A stretch of DNA of 64,000 nucleotides from Proales similis (Eukaryota > Rotifera > Eurotatoria > Ploima > Proalidae): NCBI GenBank assembly GCA_019059635.1, contig JAGVRJ010000004.1, positions 1,426,001 to 1,490,000 on the forward strand, given 5' to 3'. Below, one piece after another: positions 54,023-64,000 of this stretch (position 1 is the first letter of the stretch; each line of letters starts with the position of its first letter). The translations under genes were made by a program, and so were the position numbers. The notes under the pieces are model-generated. The model was given only the letters and a program-made list of their open reading frames with translations, was not told the DNA's origin and searched no databases.

Positions 54023-56796
54023 GTGGTCATCATCAACAGCAGCGGCAGAAGAGTGGCCCTTCTACTCTGACAATGCTGCCAAGACTCAATTGAATGCGAT
54101 GATAAGCTCCATTTCTACCACCACCACCCGCCCTCGCTCTCTCTCTCCCTCCCTCCCTCCTTCACTGACCCTCTTCTTTTTCTTCTAGTCGCTGTGTTGT
54201 ATCTCTTAATGTGTCCATCATCAATATTTTGCTTTAATTAGCTCCAACTTAAGCGCTGCGTTTTATTTATTTTTAATTTCAAAGCTGCCCACTCTCATTC
54301 TTTATTTGGCTTTCTCTCTCTGGGCTTTTTTGCTCATTCTGCACAGTTCTATTTACTCTCGACCAGCTTTCTCAATTGCGCTTATCGCAGTTGACCAACT
54401 CGCCCAGTCAGTTTGTTCGCCTGTTCGTCGTCTGTCAGTGCGCGCACTCTCGTATTTACTCGCATTTCAATTTTTTCGCCGATTCAATGACGCATCAATA
54501 TTTGAAATTGACTGAACCCAAATTCTAAATCAAATATTTACCACTCGGCAATCATTCTCGTTGCGCTGATGATGGGCGATGGTGGTCTAACTGTGCTGCT
54601 GGCCAGTGTATCTATCGGTTATTGTTCGATTGCCTTAGACTCAATGGCTGAGTGAACGAGCGATTGCCGGTTTGTCGTCCACTGACGCCCACTGACGACG
54701 ACTCAGACGAACAGCCCAACTCAATAAACCATTCGGACGTCTATTTACAATCTGGCTGCAATTAAGAAAACCGAGCGGCTTGGCTAAACGACTTATTTGG
54801 GCTTACAAGTCTGGTTAGGAAGCTCTCTGCCTCTCTCTGTCCATCTCTGCCTCTTTTTGTCCCGCTCGGTCAGCGAATGTCCCATCCCGGCAATTCTGCC
54901 ATTTACTCGTAATGGACTTGCCACTCTCAATTATTGACGCTCGTCGTTCGTAATTTTCATCTTAGCTTCCGTTCATTCGTCTTACTCACAAGAGCCATTC
55001 GAGCACATCAGCGCTAATCCATGCCGCCTCTCAATGTTTCTTCCTCGCGTCAAATGTGTCAAGCATGAGGAAGCTTGCGATTGACCAGCACTGCCCGCTT
55101 TATTTGCTCTGTTTTTTTTTTTTTAAATTCTGTTAATTTTTTGTTGTGCCAAATCGCTGACTCATTGCACGCGTTCAATCTTGTTCGAACGTGACCTGCT
55201 CGCCTCTTTTTTTTTCTAATTCAAAGCGAACTCGTACAAGGGGCAGCAGACGATTTGATTACCGATGGTTGCGTTTTGGCCGTCGACGAGTTTTGAGCTG
55301 ACGAGGTGAACACGCAAGAGCCAAGTACGCACACACGAACGCGTACAATGGCGCTCAGACTGAGTGACGCAGAAAGGAAGAGAGAACGAGGTGAAAAAGA
55401 GAGGGACCAAAGTAACCAAAGGCAGAAAGACTGAATGAACTCACGAATGAACGAGCGCTGAACAACTGCGATTGAATCAAGTTTGCGCTTGTTTATTACG
55501 CAGCTTAATTCTCGTTCCATTTTCTAATCTTATAATCGAAATAATAATTTGTGAATGCCGATCACAAATTTAATGAGTGGTTCAGTTTGAGTCAGTTTTG
55601 TGTGCGTTCGCTTGGCGGTCATCGCCGCTGTCATGACAAGGCGCATTTAAGAGGATTTATCTTGATTAATCTTGAATGCGCTCACAAAAGTGTAACGGGC
55701 ACCACGCAATAAGGTTGATTGCGCTGCTCACCACCTCTTTTCAGGCTTTTCAGGTGACCGATCGATTATGCGCCTGCAGCTTTTGTTGTTCGCTTTCATG
55801 CTCGAACAGAGCCAAGCAGCTCTCTTCTATCTTTAAATAGATCGCACCGCTGCTGCCGATACCACTGCGCATTCGTTGGTCGGCTGGTTCGCTAGTGCGC
55901 ACGCGTTGCAAAGCGATGATGCACGATTTTAATTCCAACCTGTGTGCGCGCGCGCGCCTCTTCCTCGCCGATTCATTGCGATCAGCCAGGCGGGCATCTC
56001 CGAATTCTAATAACCCAACACCCAAATTGCACTTGCTTAACTGCTGCAACGCAAACAAATATTGAAATCATTAATCATCGATTTAGACTCTTATTAGCAC
56101 TAGTATAGATTTTGAGTTGATCAATTCATTCCGCACTCAACACCTAATCGAGCTGCCTATCGCCATTTTTCTCCTCGTCTGTATGAGTCTATGCGGCAGG
56201 GCCGCTTTCAGGCAAGACGGTCTATCCGCTGCTGCTGCAATTTGCAGTGCTCGCGCGCGCATTCTTACTGTCGCAGTCGGCTTTTCACTTCAACTCTTGC
56301 CTCCTCTCTGTCTTGTTCTCACTCTTTCTGTCTGAATGGACTTTTCCTAGCCGCCAGTGTTTTTCGATTGATGCAATTCTATTTAGTACCACCAACACGT
56401 GTCGAGTGAAGCGGCTGCGGCCACTCGGGCGAATATTTGCCTAATGAGGCGAGTAGCAAATGCTAGATGAGGCCATCTCTAATCGATCATGGGCATCTAA
56501 ATGAGCGAGTTGCCATTTGGTTTAATGAACCCGAGTGGCAAATATGCTCGCAAATACGCTCGCATTGACGCTCTAATTCTAGACTGAGAATTTTTACGCG
56601 CCTTGTTCTGACTCGTTGATAGTCTCCTGCTCATTGTTTATCACTGAATATGAGGCAAGCGCACACAAGTGCTGCCCGCGCGACCTCTTCGATCATCGAA
56701 TTCCTACAATTTTACTAAATCATTTCCGTTCTCTCATACTTAATTGCTCTTTTCAGATGAGAATTCAACAAAAGTCAGCGTGACGTTAGAGTAAAA

Positions 56797-59703
56797 ATGA
56801 ACAGCGCTACAATATGCTGTGTCCTTATTTGCCTCATGTGGCTGTGTGCGGACGGCTCAAGGCGAACTGTGATCGCATATGATCCGAGCCCGAACGATTT
56901 CATGCGATTTTACCAGCGATCTCGTCCGGGCTCTACAAACAACTTGACTGTGGCACAAGGACGAACCGTCTCGTTCAATTGTTCTCTCATCGACTCACTC
57001 AACCATCCGGACCGGCCGAGTCTGAACCCGACCTGGCTCAAGGCGAGTCCTCTTTACAACCAGGTCGGCAACGTAGACGGCTACGAGAGAGAGACGATCA
57101 TTGCCACTCGAAAGGGAATACTTCTCGCCCAGTATCGCAATTCAATGGAGCTTGTACCTCTCAGTGACCGACTTCACATTCTGAAAATCAACCACGCCCG
57201 AATCAGTGACGAGGGCAAATACATCTGTCGCGAGTTTAGCTCCCAAGTCGACAAGCTCTTCTACCTGAGCGTTTACAGTAAGTTTTCCGACTTGACTTGC
57301 TATCTTCGATTCTGAAATTGAATACGAAACCGCAATTCGCTTAGCGCCCATCCAGCAGCTCGGTCTTCGGTTCAACTCAAATTCGAAAAACTTTCGCGAA
57401 GTCATCACCGCCAGCAAAAACAGTGATTCGACACGAAATCTCTTGGACTTTACCACCGCCAGCACCATATTGACGCAAGAGGGCGACGAACTGACCATAA
57501 CCTGCGAAGTAAACAGCTCCAAGCCGGCAGCCAGCCTCAGCATTTGGCTGCAGACAGAGTCTTTCGAAAAGCGCTCACTCGATCTAAGAGATCTAATCAA
57601 ACAGAACAGCTCTTACCCGGGTCGCTTGAGCGTGCTCGATTACAAGGTGATCACCAACGACGATCAAACGCTCAAGTCGGTGGCGATCTCAAAGCTTCGC
57701 GTGGGCCGTGAGCATCACCACAAGATCGTCACTTGCGTGGCAGAGAACCCTCTAGTTGACGAGAAATGGGAAACAAAGCGCAATTTAAACATTCTCTGTA
57801 AGTGATGCAGGTCTAAGCCTTTCGATTCAAGACTCTAAATTATTTTAAATTAGTCTCGCCTCGTTGCAGCCATCACCAGAATCAGATATATTACACAGGA
57901 ATCAACCAGTCAGTTGAGATCGACTGTCAAATGAGCGAAGCCAATCCGCCTTATTTGGCTTTTTCCTGGCACTTTGCATCATCGTTAGGCGACCGTGACC
58001 AAGCTCAGTCGAACGGCTTTACCAGTCGAATAAAACTAACGCCAAGGTCGATGAGCGATTTCGGCGAAGTAAGCTGTGTGGCATCCAACGGCCTGGACGA
58101 CGCGTCTTGTCAAATGCTGCTCAAACTGGGTGGACCGCCCAATCCGCCGTTTGACTGCTTTCACAAGGAAAATAACAAGACCGTAATTATCGAGTGCACG
58201 CCCGGCTTCGACCAGGGCGATCCCGAAGTCTACTTCTACTTGATGAAAGAGAAAGCCAATGGAAATTTAGTCGAGTACGCTCGAAAGCGAGATGCATGCT
58301 CGTTTCTCATATCCAATCTAATTTTGGAGGAGCACATGAACAACTTTTACATATTTTCCTCCAACAAGTACGGCAGCAACAAAGAACAGGCAGTCCGCAT
58401 TGTGATCGAGAATAGAGAATTTCTCGACCGCAACGCCGCCAATCAACTCAAAGACGCAGCCAGCGCGCTCGGCAACAAGCTGTCCTACTTCCTATTCATT
58501 CTGCTCATATTGATTTTATGCTTCATTTGCGCGTGTTGTCTGCTTGCCCGCTGCAGCAAAGACTACGACAGCAAACACGGAAGCTCATCAGAGCATTTAG
58601 ACTACTTGGCTGCCAAGAGCGCTTCCAAATCAAGCATCGCAGTCGGCGCCGGTGGTGCTACCTTAACGCAAGGCAGCAACGGTGTTTTAATATATACAGA
58701 TGGCGCCAACTACCGCCAACGATTCAATTCTCGTGCCAGCAACTTGAGTGGCGAAAAAAGCGCCAATCGTAAGTTTAAAGGAAAAAAAGGCAGAACTGGC
58801 TCATTTCTGAATGGAAGTCAATTTTTTTTTTCAAGTGAATATGAATTTTCTGACAGCCAGTCAAGCAGTATCGACTGCTTCCGAGTCAGACGAGAACAAT
58901 TTGACAAACGTTTCCGCCGGACTCTACGACAACGACGACTTGATTAAGAAAGCAGATGGTAAGCGCTGGCCACTCTATCAGTTTAAAGAAACAAATTAGC
59001 TCATTCTGTTTCCTTTGAAGGCATTCAAGATTTGGACGCGTCGCCACGATCGAAATACCGTACGCTTGAAAAGAGTCGAGGTAAGGTTCTAAGAGAGACC
59101 GAGCGTAAAGGCAAAATGAATTTAATCCAATTCATTTGAAGAACCTTACGACTACTCCAATTCACTGATTGAAGAGAGCCTCGAGACCGAGAGTGAGAAT
59201 TACACCGATTTCAATCCCAACGGAAGCAAATCAAATCAGTCAAGAGGTTGCTAATCTCCGCTTAGAATTAGACCTATTCGCCCCGCGATTTACACGAACC
59301 GTTTTAAAGAGTCGTCGGATTATTACTTCAGAGCCAGCCAGATCCGCACTGGCCATAGCACGTTCAAAAAAGCCAGCTCGAAGCTAAGCAACGGAATCAC
59401 AGTCGACGATCCCGACGACCGCTTCACCGGTCTATCGGTTGACAAGCCCGGCTTCCTTAGTCTCGACGCCCACCCCAATGGGGTACGAACTCGATTCCAA
59501 GACGAATCGTTTCCTCTCGCCGAAATCGTATGTTATCAATTCTCTCTCGATTCGATTTAATTTGAACCAAATATTTTATTTAACAGTCAAAGACTCGGAA
59601 TTTAGACGAAAGCTTTTATGATAACGGCAGACGCCTGTACAACTGGCCTCAAGACGTGTATCGCGAGTCGACCGACGAGCAAGTGGTCGGCATTCTTGTC
59701 TAG
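56797..59703 (+). CDS. Sidestep-like immunoglobulin-superfamily receptor
   Basis: Eight exons, 56797-57277, 57345-57797, 57854-58768, 58836-58958, 59021-59080, 59142-59246, 59310-59527 and 59587-59703, give 823 residues. A signal peptide (ICCVLICLMWLCADGS) is followed by a V-like Ig domain (VSFNCS ... ISDEGKYICRE) and a second Ig domain (LTITCEV ... VTCVAEN). The third is VEIDCQM ... FGEVSCVASNGLDDASC. A FNIII-like module starts PPNPPFDCFHKENNKTVIIECTPGF; this Ig-FN3 junction resembles the Sidestep family of neuronal guidance ligands. One transmembrane helix (LSYFLFILLILILCFICACCLLA, ~521-543) and a ~280-residue Ser/Asp-rich tail follow, ending GILV, a possible class II PDZ ligand. Drosophila Sidestep has more Ig domains, so orthology is unproven. 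The exon 4 acceptor is ambiguous between 58835 and 58856; both keep frame. Confidence 0.85.
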
Positions 59704-59908
59704 CCATCCACACCACACACCCACCTATCGTCCGTTAAAATTTTCTACTCAAGTCTTTCAAGTCAAGTCTCTTGTCTGACGCTGCCATTTCCTACTCTTT
59801 TCTACTCGTTTACCTCGACTCTATTTTGTTTCTGCGTCTTAATTGCTGTTCGTGGCTGTTGTTGTAAATAACTGTAAGCATATTTTAATTAACTGGCGAA
59901 CAGTTCAA

Positions 59909-59914
59909 AATAAA
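59909..59914 (+). terminator. Poly-A signal of the Sidestep-like gene
   Basis: AATAAA about 205 bp past the stop codon, 250 bp before the convergent LSG1 stop. Confidence 0.65.
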
Positions 59915-60163
59915 TTATCAAACGTGAACAGCTAAAAAGAGAATCGCTGATTCGGTCGATTGATCTCAATCTCAAACGAAATAAGAAACCGATCGCTCAA
60001 AACAGCACAGAGCAAAAAGCATAACGAACACAAAGCCGAACGCCGCTATTGTTTTCAATTTCTTGATTTTGAAACGGATGAAACAAAGTTTCATTGTGAT
60101 CAACATGAACAGAAACACTTTTAAAATGAATGATGATGATTAGGACGATGAAGATGCAATTAA

Positions 60164-62576
60164 TCAAAAATAATCGGCCTTGTCGAGATGCGCAGTCTTA
60201 CGGCGCAATTTTTCCTTTTTATTCGAGTTGTTGTGCTTCTTCCACGGCTTGCCCACTGAGCTAGATTGACCAGCAGCCGAAGCCATCTCACTGCCTGGCT
60301 GCACATGTCTTCTTCCTCTGTGGTAGCCGACTATGCCGCCCTTGGTCAACGCCCTTGGCACCATACTCTTGAAGAACTCGTTGTCGAATTGACTCGGCCG
60401 GTCGCCTTCTTTTTGTTTCTGTTGTTTGTGGAACGTTAGCTCAAAAGAAGCCAAGAAATCTCAAGTCGGCCAGACGGGCGCCTACCTTTTCAAGTTTGCG
60501 TTCTATTCTTCTGATGTACTTTTGCAGCTTTATCTTCTCGTATCTGTTCTTCTGGAATGATTTGGCCTCAATTCCTGGCGGCGGGTAGCAATACAAAAGT
60601 TTGCCATTCGCATAGTCTTTAAGGATATAACGAGCGGCTCGCTGTACATCTGGAAGGCCTCGTTGATTCATGAAGCCTCTGTAGAGACCGTAAGTTCCGC
60701 AGAGCTCCTCAGCAGTCGGAGCTCGATTTTCGTCCTCACCTTCTTTGGGCTTGGGCAGATCTATGCCATAGGTCATTTCGATCACATTTCGAGGTATTTG
60801 ACTGAGAAGTAAATTTGTCGGCTCGACATAGTCACGCATTTGATCGATTGGCAAGACTCCGTTTATGACCAGTTCGCCTCTTGTGGCCACAAACGACGGG
60901 AAAACGAGACCCGGACAATCACAAAGTAAGAGATCGTCGTCTAGATAAAGCGTCTGGTAATGCTTTGTTTTGCCCGGCGTTTCGCTTACAGCCACTTTCT
61001 TATTCTGCATCAGAGCGTTTATTGTCGAGCTCTTGCCCACGTTCGGGTAGCCGACCAGGCCGATTGTCGTGAAGCCTGGCTTGGCCCGATCGACCCGATC
61101 GGCATAAACCGTTCGAAATAGCTGAATGAGTTCGTCGCGCGTCAATACCTTCGGCTCTTGGTCATAGTCTCTAGCCTCGTCATTTTCTGTCGACTTGGTA
61201 TTCGAAGTCATATCGGATTGGGTGGTCACACTTTCAGTTTCGTCGTCGATCTCCTCTTCTCGATTTTCATCGTTTTCTTCCTCATCCTCTTCATCTTCCT
61301 CTTCGTTTTCGTCTTCTTCCTCTTCTTCGTCTTGTTGACCTTCAAGTCGATCGCTGGCCGTCAGTTCTTGGCCAATAAACTCCGGATCTTCGGTCTCAGA
61401 CAAAAGTTTGAATTTGTTCGCGTTCGGCTTTTGTTTGGCGTTCAGGCTCAGCTGCTCAACAGATTCCACAAATTTCTCGACCTCGCTCTCCTCTTGCTCC
61501 GACTGATCTTCATAGCTCTGCTCTTTTTCGTTCATTTCTTGCGCCAAATGTGCCGACCAGAAGACAGCCCTGATTCCCATCTGGTCAAAATGGTCCTTCC
61601 ATTCTTTGCGCTGGCGGGCCGACAAGTAATCCGACTTGTTTACGAGCACAATGCTCAACTTGTTCTCGTCGACTTCTCTTATATACTGCTCCAAATCTTT
61701 GCAATAGAACAAGAGCGGGTTCCTAGCGTCGACTATTTGAAATATCACGTCGCTAAGAATGCAAAGGTTTGCTTTATAGGTTAAGACGAGTCCGAACACA
61801 ATCTTCCAACCTGCGCTCAATCACTCTCCACAATTGACGCCAGAACTCGAGATTCTTTTCGAACGGAGTCATAGACAGGCCTTCTTCTTCTTGCAGTCTG
61901 CCAGAAACACATTAGGGCATTTCGTTTTAGATTGATTTATGAATTTTAGCAGAGACGAACCTGGCAAAATTGCGGCGCCACTCTAGAAAAGCTTCCCTCT
62001 CTTTCCGTTGTAAAGTCTCCGCATCGTAGTCGGTTCCTTTCCACACTGGCCTTGAGTTCAACTCGTTGAGCAATCGAATCCACCTCAGATCGTCAGTTAA
62101 ATCACCTTCGGGGAATTCGCAGTTGATGTTGATTCTGTTTATGCAGCTCTTCGATTCTCTTCTTTTCTTCTGCAGTTAGCAGGCCCACATTGGCTTTGGG
62201 CTTAACGAATTGCAGATTGAGCCTCTCTTAATGTTTTGCTCTGATCAAAATAGTTTGAACAGAAGAGCGAAGATTTGAGTCTGGAAATACCCTCGTTGAA
62301 CTGCATCTCGGCCATTTCGGCATTTGACAAGAATTCATCGAGCGAAGTCTGATCAATCACCGATTGGGCCGCTTTCGTTTTCGTCCAGTCTGACGTGTCA
62401 TCCAGTTCAGATGAATGAAGCTTCGTTGTTTTTCAATCAAAATGGTTTTAAAAAGTAGAAAAAACCCGCGACAAATGAATTACCCATTTATCGCCGAGTT
62501 CCACTGTTCCGGCACCTCTACTGAAGCGTGATCTGTACAAGGCCCTTCCTAATGGGCTCGCCTTTTGTTTTCCCAT
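60164..62576 (-). CDS. LSG1: Large subunit GTPase LSG1
   Basis: LSG1 is a cytoplasmic circularly permuted GTPase that releases NMD3 from 60S subunits. Seven exons are inferred: 62576-62484, 62422-62291, 62226-62106, 62050-61961, 61897-61811, 61752-60486 and 60418-60164; about 680 residues. The permuted order is visible: VDARNPLLF and NKSD (G4) come before GYPNVGKSS (G1) and DCPG (G3), separated by a Glu/Asp-rich insertion. Conserved flanks include LEFWRQLWRVIERSDV, RAARYILKDYANGKLLYCYPPPG, the tail VGKPWKKHNNSNKKEKLRR and the N-terminal LGRAL. In exon 2 the conserved frame shifts by two bases near 62400, between HSSELD and TSDWTK. This could be a sequence error, a real frameshift, or a misread intron: an alternative join from a donor in exon 1 to an AG near 62392 also restores frame. 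Confidence 0.9.
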
Positions 62577-62949
62577 TATTTTCAACTCTCTCTTTCTTCG
62601 ATTGTTTTAAATAAAAATAAAATGTTGTGAGTTTGCTTGTGTAATTGAATGTGAGTGTGTGAGTGTGTGAATTGAAAAAAAGAACAAGAATGGGGCACAA
62701 TAAATGCTTATGCTCGCGATTTAAATCAAATTGCAATACTTTGCTTAATTTATCGCAACTAACGCCCGAGGCGCTTCATCTCACTTACGCGTCGGGTGTT
62801 TACAGAGCCGAGTAGAAAAGAGCAAAAACAAAGTCGAACAAAAAAAAAGAAGGATCGCGATTAGAGCGAACAGGCCGAGCTCGGCGATCTTTAAATGCTT
62901 TCGCTAAAAATCACTCGACATCGGCAGTTGAGGGACGAGCTGAGAACAA
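62577..62949. promoter_or_regulatory. Divergent promoter region LSG1 / small CaaX gene
   Basis: A 373-bp intergenic interval between two divergent start codons. It must contain both promoters. It includes an alternating GT-rich segment near 62650-62668. No classical TATA box is obvious. Confidence 0.5.
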
Positions 62950-63339
62950 ATGGCTGAATCAGAGAGCAAACTGTTTAAAAGCCGCAGCTTTCTCCAAGAA
63001 GAGTTCGAGTGCAGACATGTGCACCACAGTGACTTGTATGACCAGCACTTGGCCAATCATCACCGGGCGAACTATTCGTTCATTAGACGACGCAAGCCCA
63101 ACCCAGCGAACCGGCTGTTTGATCACAAATTCCATCACAGTCTCAACTTGAACATTGAGTTCGACGAGGCCAAAGACGAGCAAAAAGCAGCCGCAAGTCC
63201 GCCACCAGCACCCAGAAATCGAGTGCGAATTGTTCCTTCCAATCATCACGATTTTAACAAAATTCAACAAAAACAACGCCCAATTGAGCCGGCAGCAGTG
63301 GGCAGCGCCAAATGCTGCATATGCTGCACCGTACTTTGA
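62950..63339 (+). CDS. Small basic protein with cysteine-rich CaaX tail
   Basis: Intronless ATG-to-stop ORF of 129 residues; no family recognised. The first two thirds are rich in His, Asn, Arg and Glu/Asp (RHVHHSDLYDQHL; NYSFIRRRKPNPANRLFDHKFHH). A Pro/Ala linker follows. The last residues are SAKCCICCTVL. CTVL fits a CaaX box with Leu at X, typical of geranylgeranylation, and the preceding cysteines could be palmitoylated, as in some small GTPase tails. Membrane association is therefore predicted without a transmembrane segment. A poly-A signal lies at 63406. Support as a gene rests on the ATG, the tail motif and the poly-A signal; chance is possible. Confidence 0.6.
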   Translation: MAESESKLFKSRSFLQEEFECRHVHHSDLYDQHLANHHRANYSFIRRRKPNPANRLFDHKFHHSLNLNIEFDEAKDEQKAAASPPPAPRNRVRIVPSNHHDFNKIQQKQRPIEPAAVGSAKCCICCTVL

Positions 63340-63405
63340 ATCGTTTATAAAATGGCTTCAATTAAGTTTTAATTCACTTTGCTTACCTTGCCGTCCGACG
63401 CAGGA

Positions 63406-63411
63406 AATAAA
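63406..63411 (+). terminator. Poly-A signal of the small CaaX gene
   Basis: AATAAA about 65 bp past the stop codon. Confidence 0.6.
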
Positions 63412-63745
63412 GTGCGAGTTTCAGAAAATTTGATTTCAAATTTATTTTCCATTTTTAATTCAAGAATCAGAATTGAAATTCAGAGCAAAATTAGACACAA
63501 TCAAGGCGTGTTCAATCAACCAGATTGTTTTAGGTAAACAGTAGCTCTGCTCTGTAGTTCGAGCTCTCTAGTAGGAGATCGAAGACAGAGCGAAATGAGC
63601 ATTCAAGAGATGCCAAACCAAAGGGCACAGGGAGAGGGAGAGGTAAAATTTAGAGAAACTGCCAAGAGAAAATCAGAAGAAGAAGAAGAAATAGAAATTT
63701 AGTTGGAATCTCTAATCGTGCGACGATTTCGCATCTCAATCAGAT

Positions 63746-64000
63746 TCACTCTTTCCACAGCGTGATTTGAATTTGAGACGAAGCAATCTGCTGATTGCCA
63801 AGATTTTTGCCTTTTTCCGTTCTATTTACAAGCGAAGGCGAAGAGTCGAGTCCGATCGGATGGTTCGCCCCTGAACAGTTTGTCTGTGAATGCATCGCTT
63901 CGCCTCGTAGACGAGCGTTGCTCATTTCCGGCTTTTCCATGCCCAGCTCTGGCTTCTCGTCCGTCGATTGAACGCCCCATCTCGATTTGCTTTTGTTCAG
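63746..64000 (-). CDS. Partial unidentified gene, 3' end
   Basis: The minus-strand frame is open from the right edge of the window to a stop at 63746, 84 codons. The peptide is hydrophilic (KSKSRWGVQSTDEKPELGM, later SSPSLVNRTEKGKN) and ends QIQITLWKE. I do not recognise a family. Openness to the edge and a balanced composition suggest a terminal exon, but no splice site or poly-A signal confirms it. Confidence 0.35.
   Translation of the reverse strand: MNKSKSRWGVQSTDEKPELGMEKPEMSNARLRGEAMHSQTNCSGANHPIGLDSSPSLVNRTEKGKNLGNQQIASSQIQITLWKE

Larger units (their letters stand above)
48582..56796. other. Gene-poor 8.2-kb stretch upstream of the Sidestep-like gene
   Basis: This is the longest gene-free interval in the window. 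Open frames at 50251-50655, 53426-53698 and 53706-54188 have low-complexity or unrecognisable products, and the first two lack an ATG at the frame start. Repeats include (TCTG)n at 52745-52765, (TAA)n at 53378-53396 and (CAT)n at 54006-54022. At the right end, tgctcttttcag at 56745-56756 is a strong 3' splice site 40 bp before the receptor ATG, so a noncoding first exon probably lies somewhere in this stretch. Confidence 0.5.

Noticed and set aside
53706-54188. 160-codon plus-strand ORF in the 8-kb gap
   Set aside because: Starts with a poly-Lys run and ends in simple Ser/Thr/Pro/Phe sequence from CT and CAT repeats; no domain, splice context or poly-A support.
61158-61784. 208-codon plus-strand hydrophobic ORF
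   Set aside because: Antisense of LSG1's acidic insertion; the apparent membrane protein is an artefact of reading Glu/Asp codons in reverse.

Overview
This is nuclear DNA from a bilaterian animal with a compact genome. Most genes are split by very short spliceosomal introns, usually about 50-75 bp, with GT..AG ends and consistent phases. The products are animal families: septin, Rx homeobox, Id-type HLH, Ly6, ORP5/8, MEC-2-like stomatin and a Sidestep-like Ig receptor. Poly-A signals sit just after many stop codons. There is nothing prokaryotic here: no Shine-Dalgarno operons, CRISPR or insertion sequences. A small protostome, such as a miniaturised annelid, would fit the intron size and the Sidestep-like receptor, but the species is a guess.

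Layout: septin (2311-3988, -); mitochondrial prolyl-tRNA synthetase (7039-8517, -) just downstream of RSL24D1 (8658-9457, -); a divergent intronless STAND-like ATPase with 11 TPRs and a CaaX-like tail (10148-12928, +); SRFBP1/BUD22 (13171-15214, -) converging on it; an ORP5/8-type lipid-transfer protein (17741-20624, +); a MEC-2/stomatin protein (21236-22756, -); a 5-kb gene-poor stretch; a CFAP97-annexin fusion (27922-30594, -); two tandem intronless orphan seven-transmembrane receptors (32802-35144 and 35779-38100, +), preceded by a relic of their 5' end; Rx/Rax (39752-40798, -); an Id-like HLH (43378-43686, -); a Ly6 GPI protein (46983-47506, +) converging on ARL5 (47878-48581, -); an 8-kb gene-poor stretch; a Sidestep-like receptor (56797-59703, +) converging on LSG1 (60164-62576, -); a small intronless CaaX protein (62950-63339, +); and a partial gene at the right edge (63746-64000, -).

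Functional groups: ribosome biogenesis is represented by RSL24D1, SRFBP1 and LSG1, and translation by PARS2. Developmental and neuronal genes (Rx, Id-like, Sidestep-like) lie in or beside the longest noncoding stretches. Membrane organisation is represented by ORP5/8, stomatin, ARL5, septin and Ly6.

The most unusual items are the CFAP97-annexin fusion, which lacks recognisable annexin calcium loops, and the receptor pair. In the pair the membrane halves are nearly identical in DNA, while the ectodomains and one extracellular-loop island have diverged. All gene models were built by eye from splice signals, phase and remembered family sequence. No alignment or database search was run.
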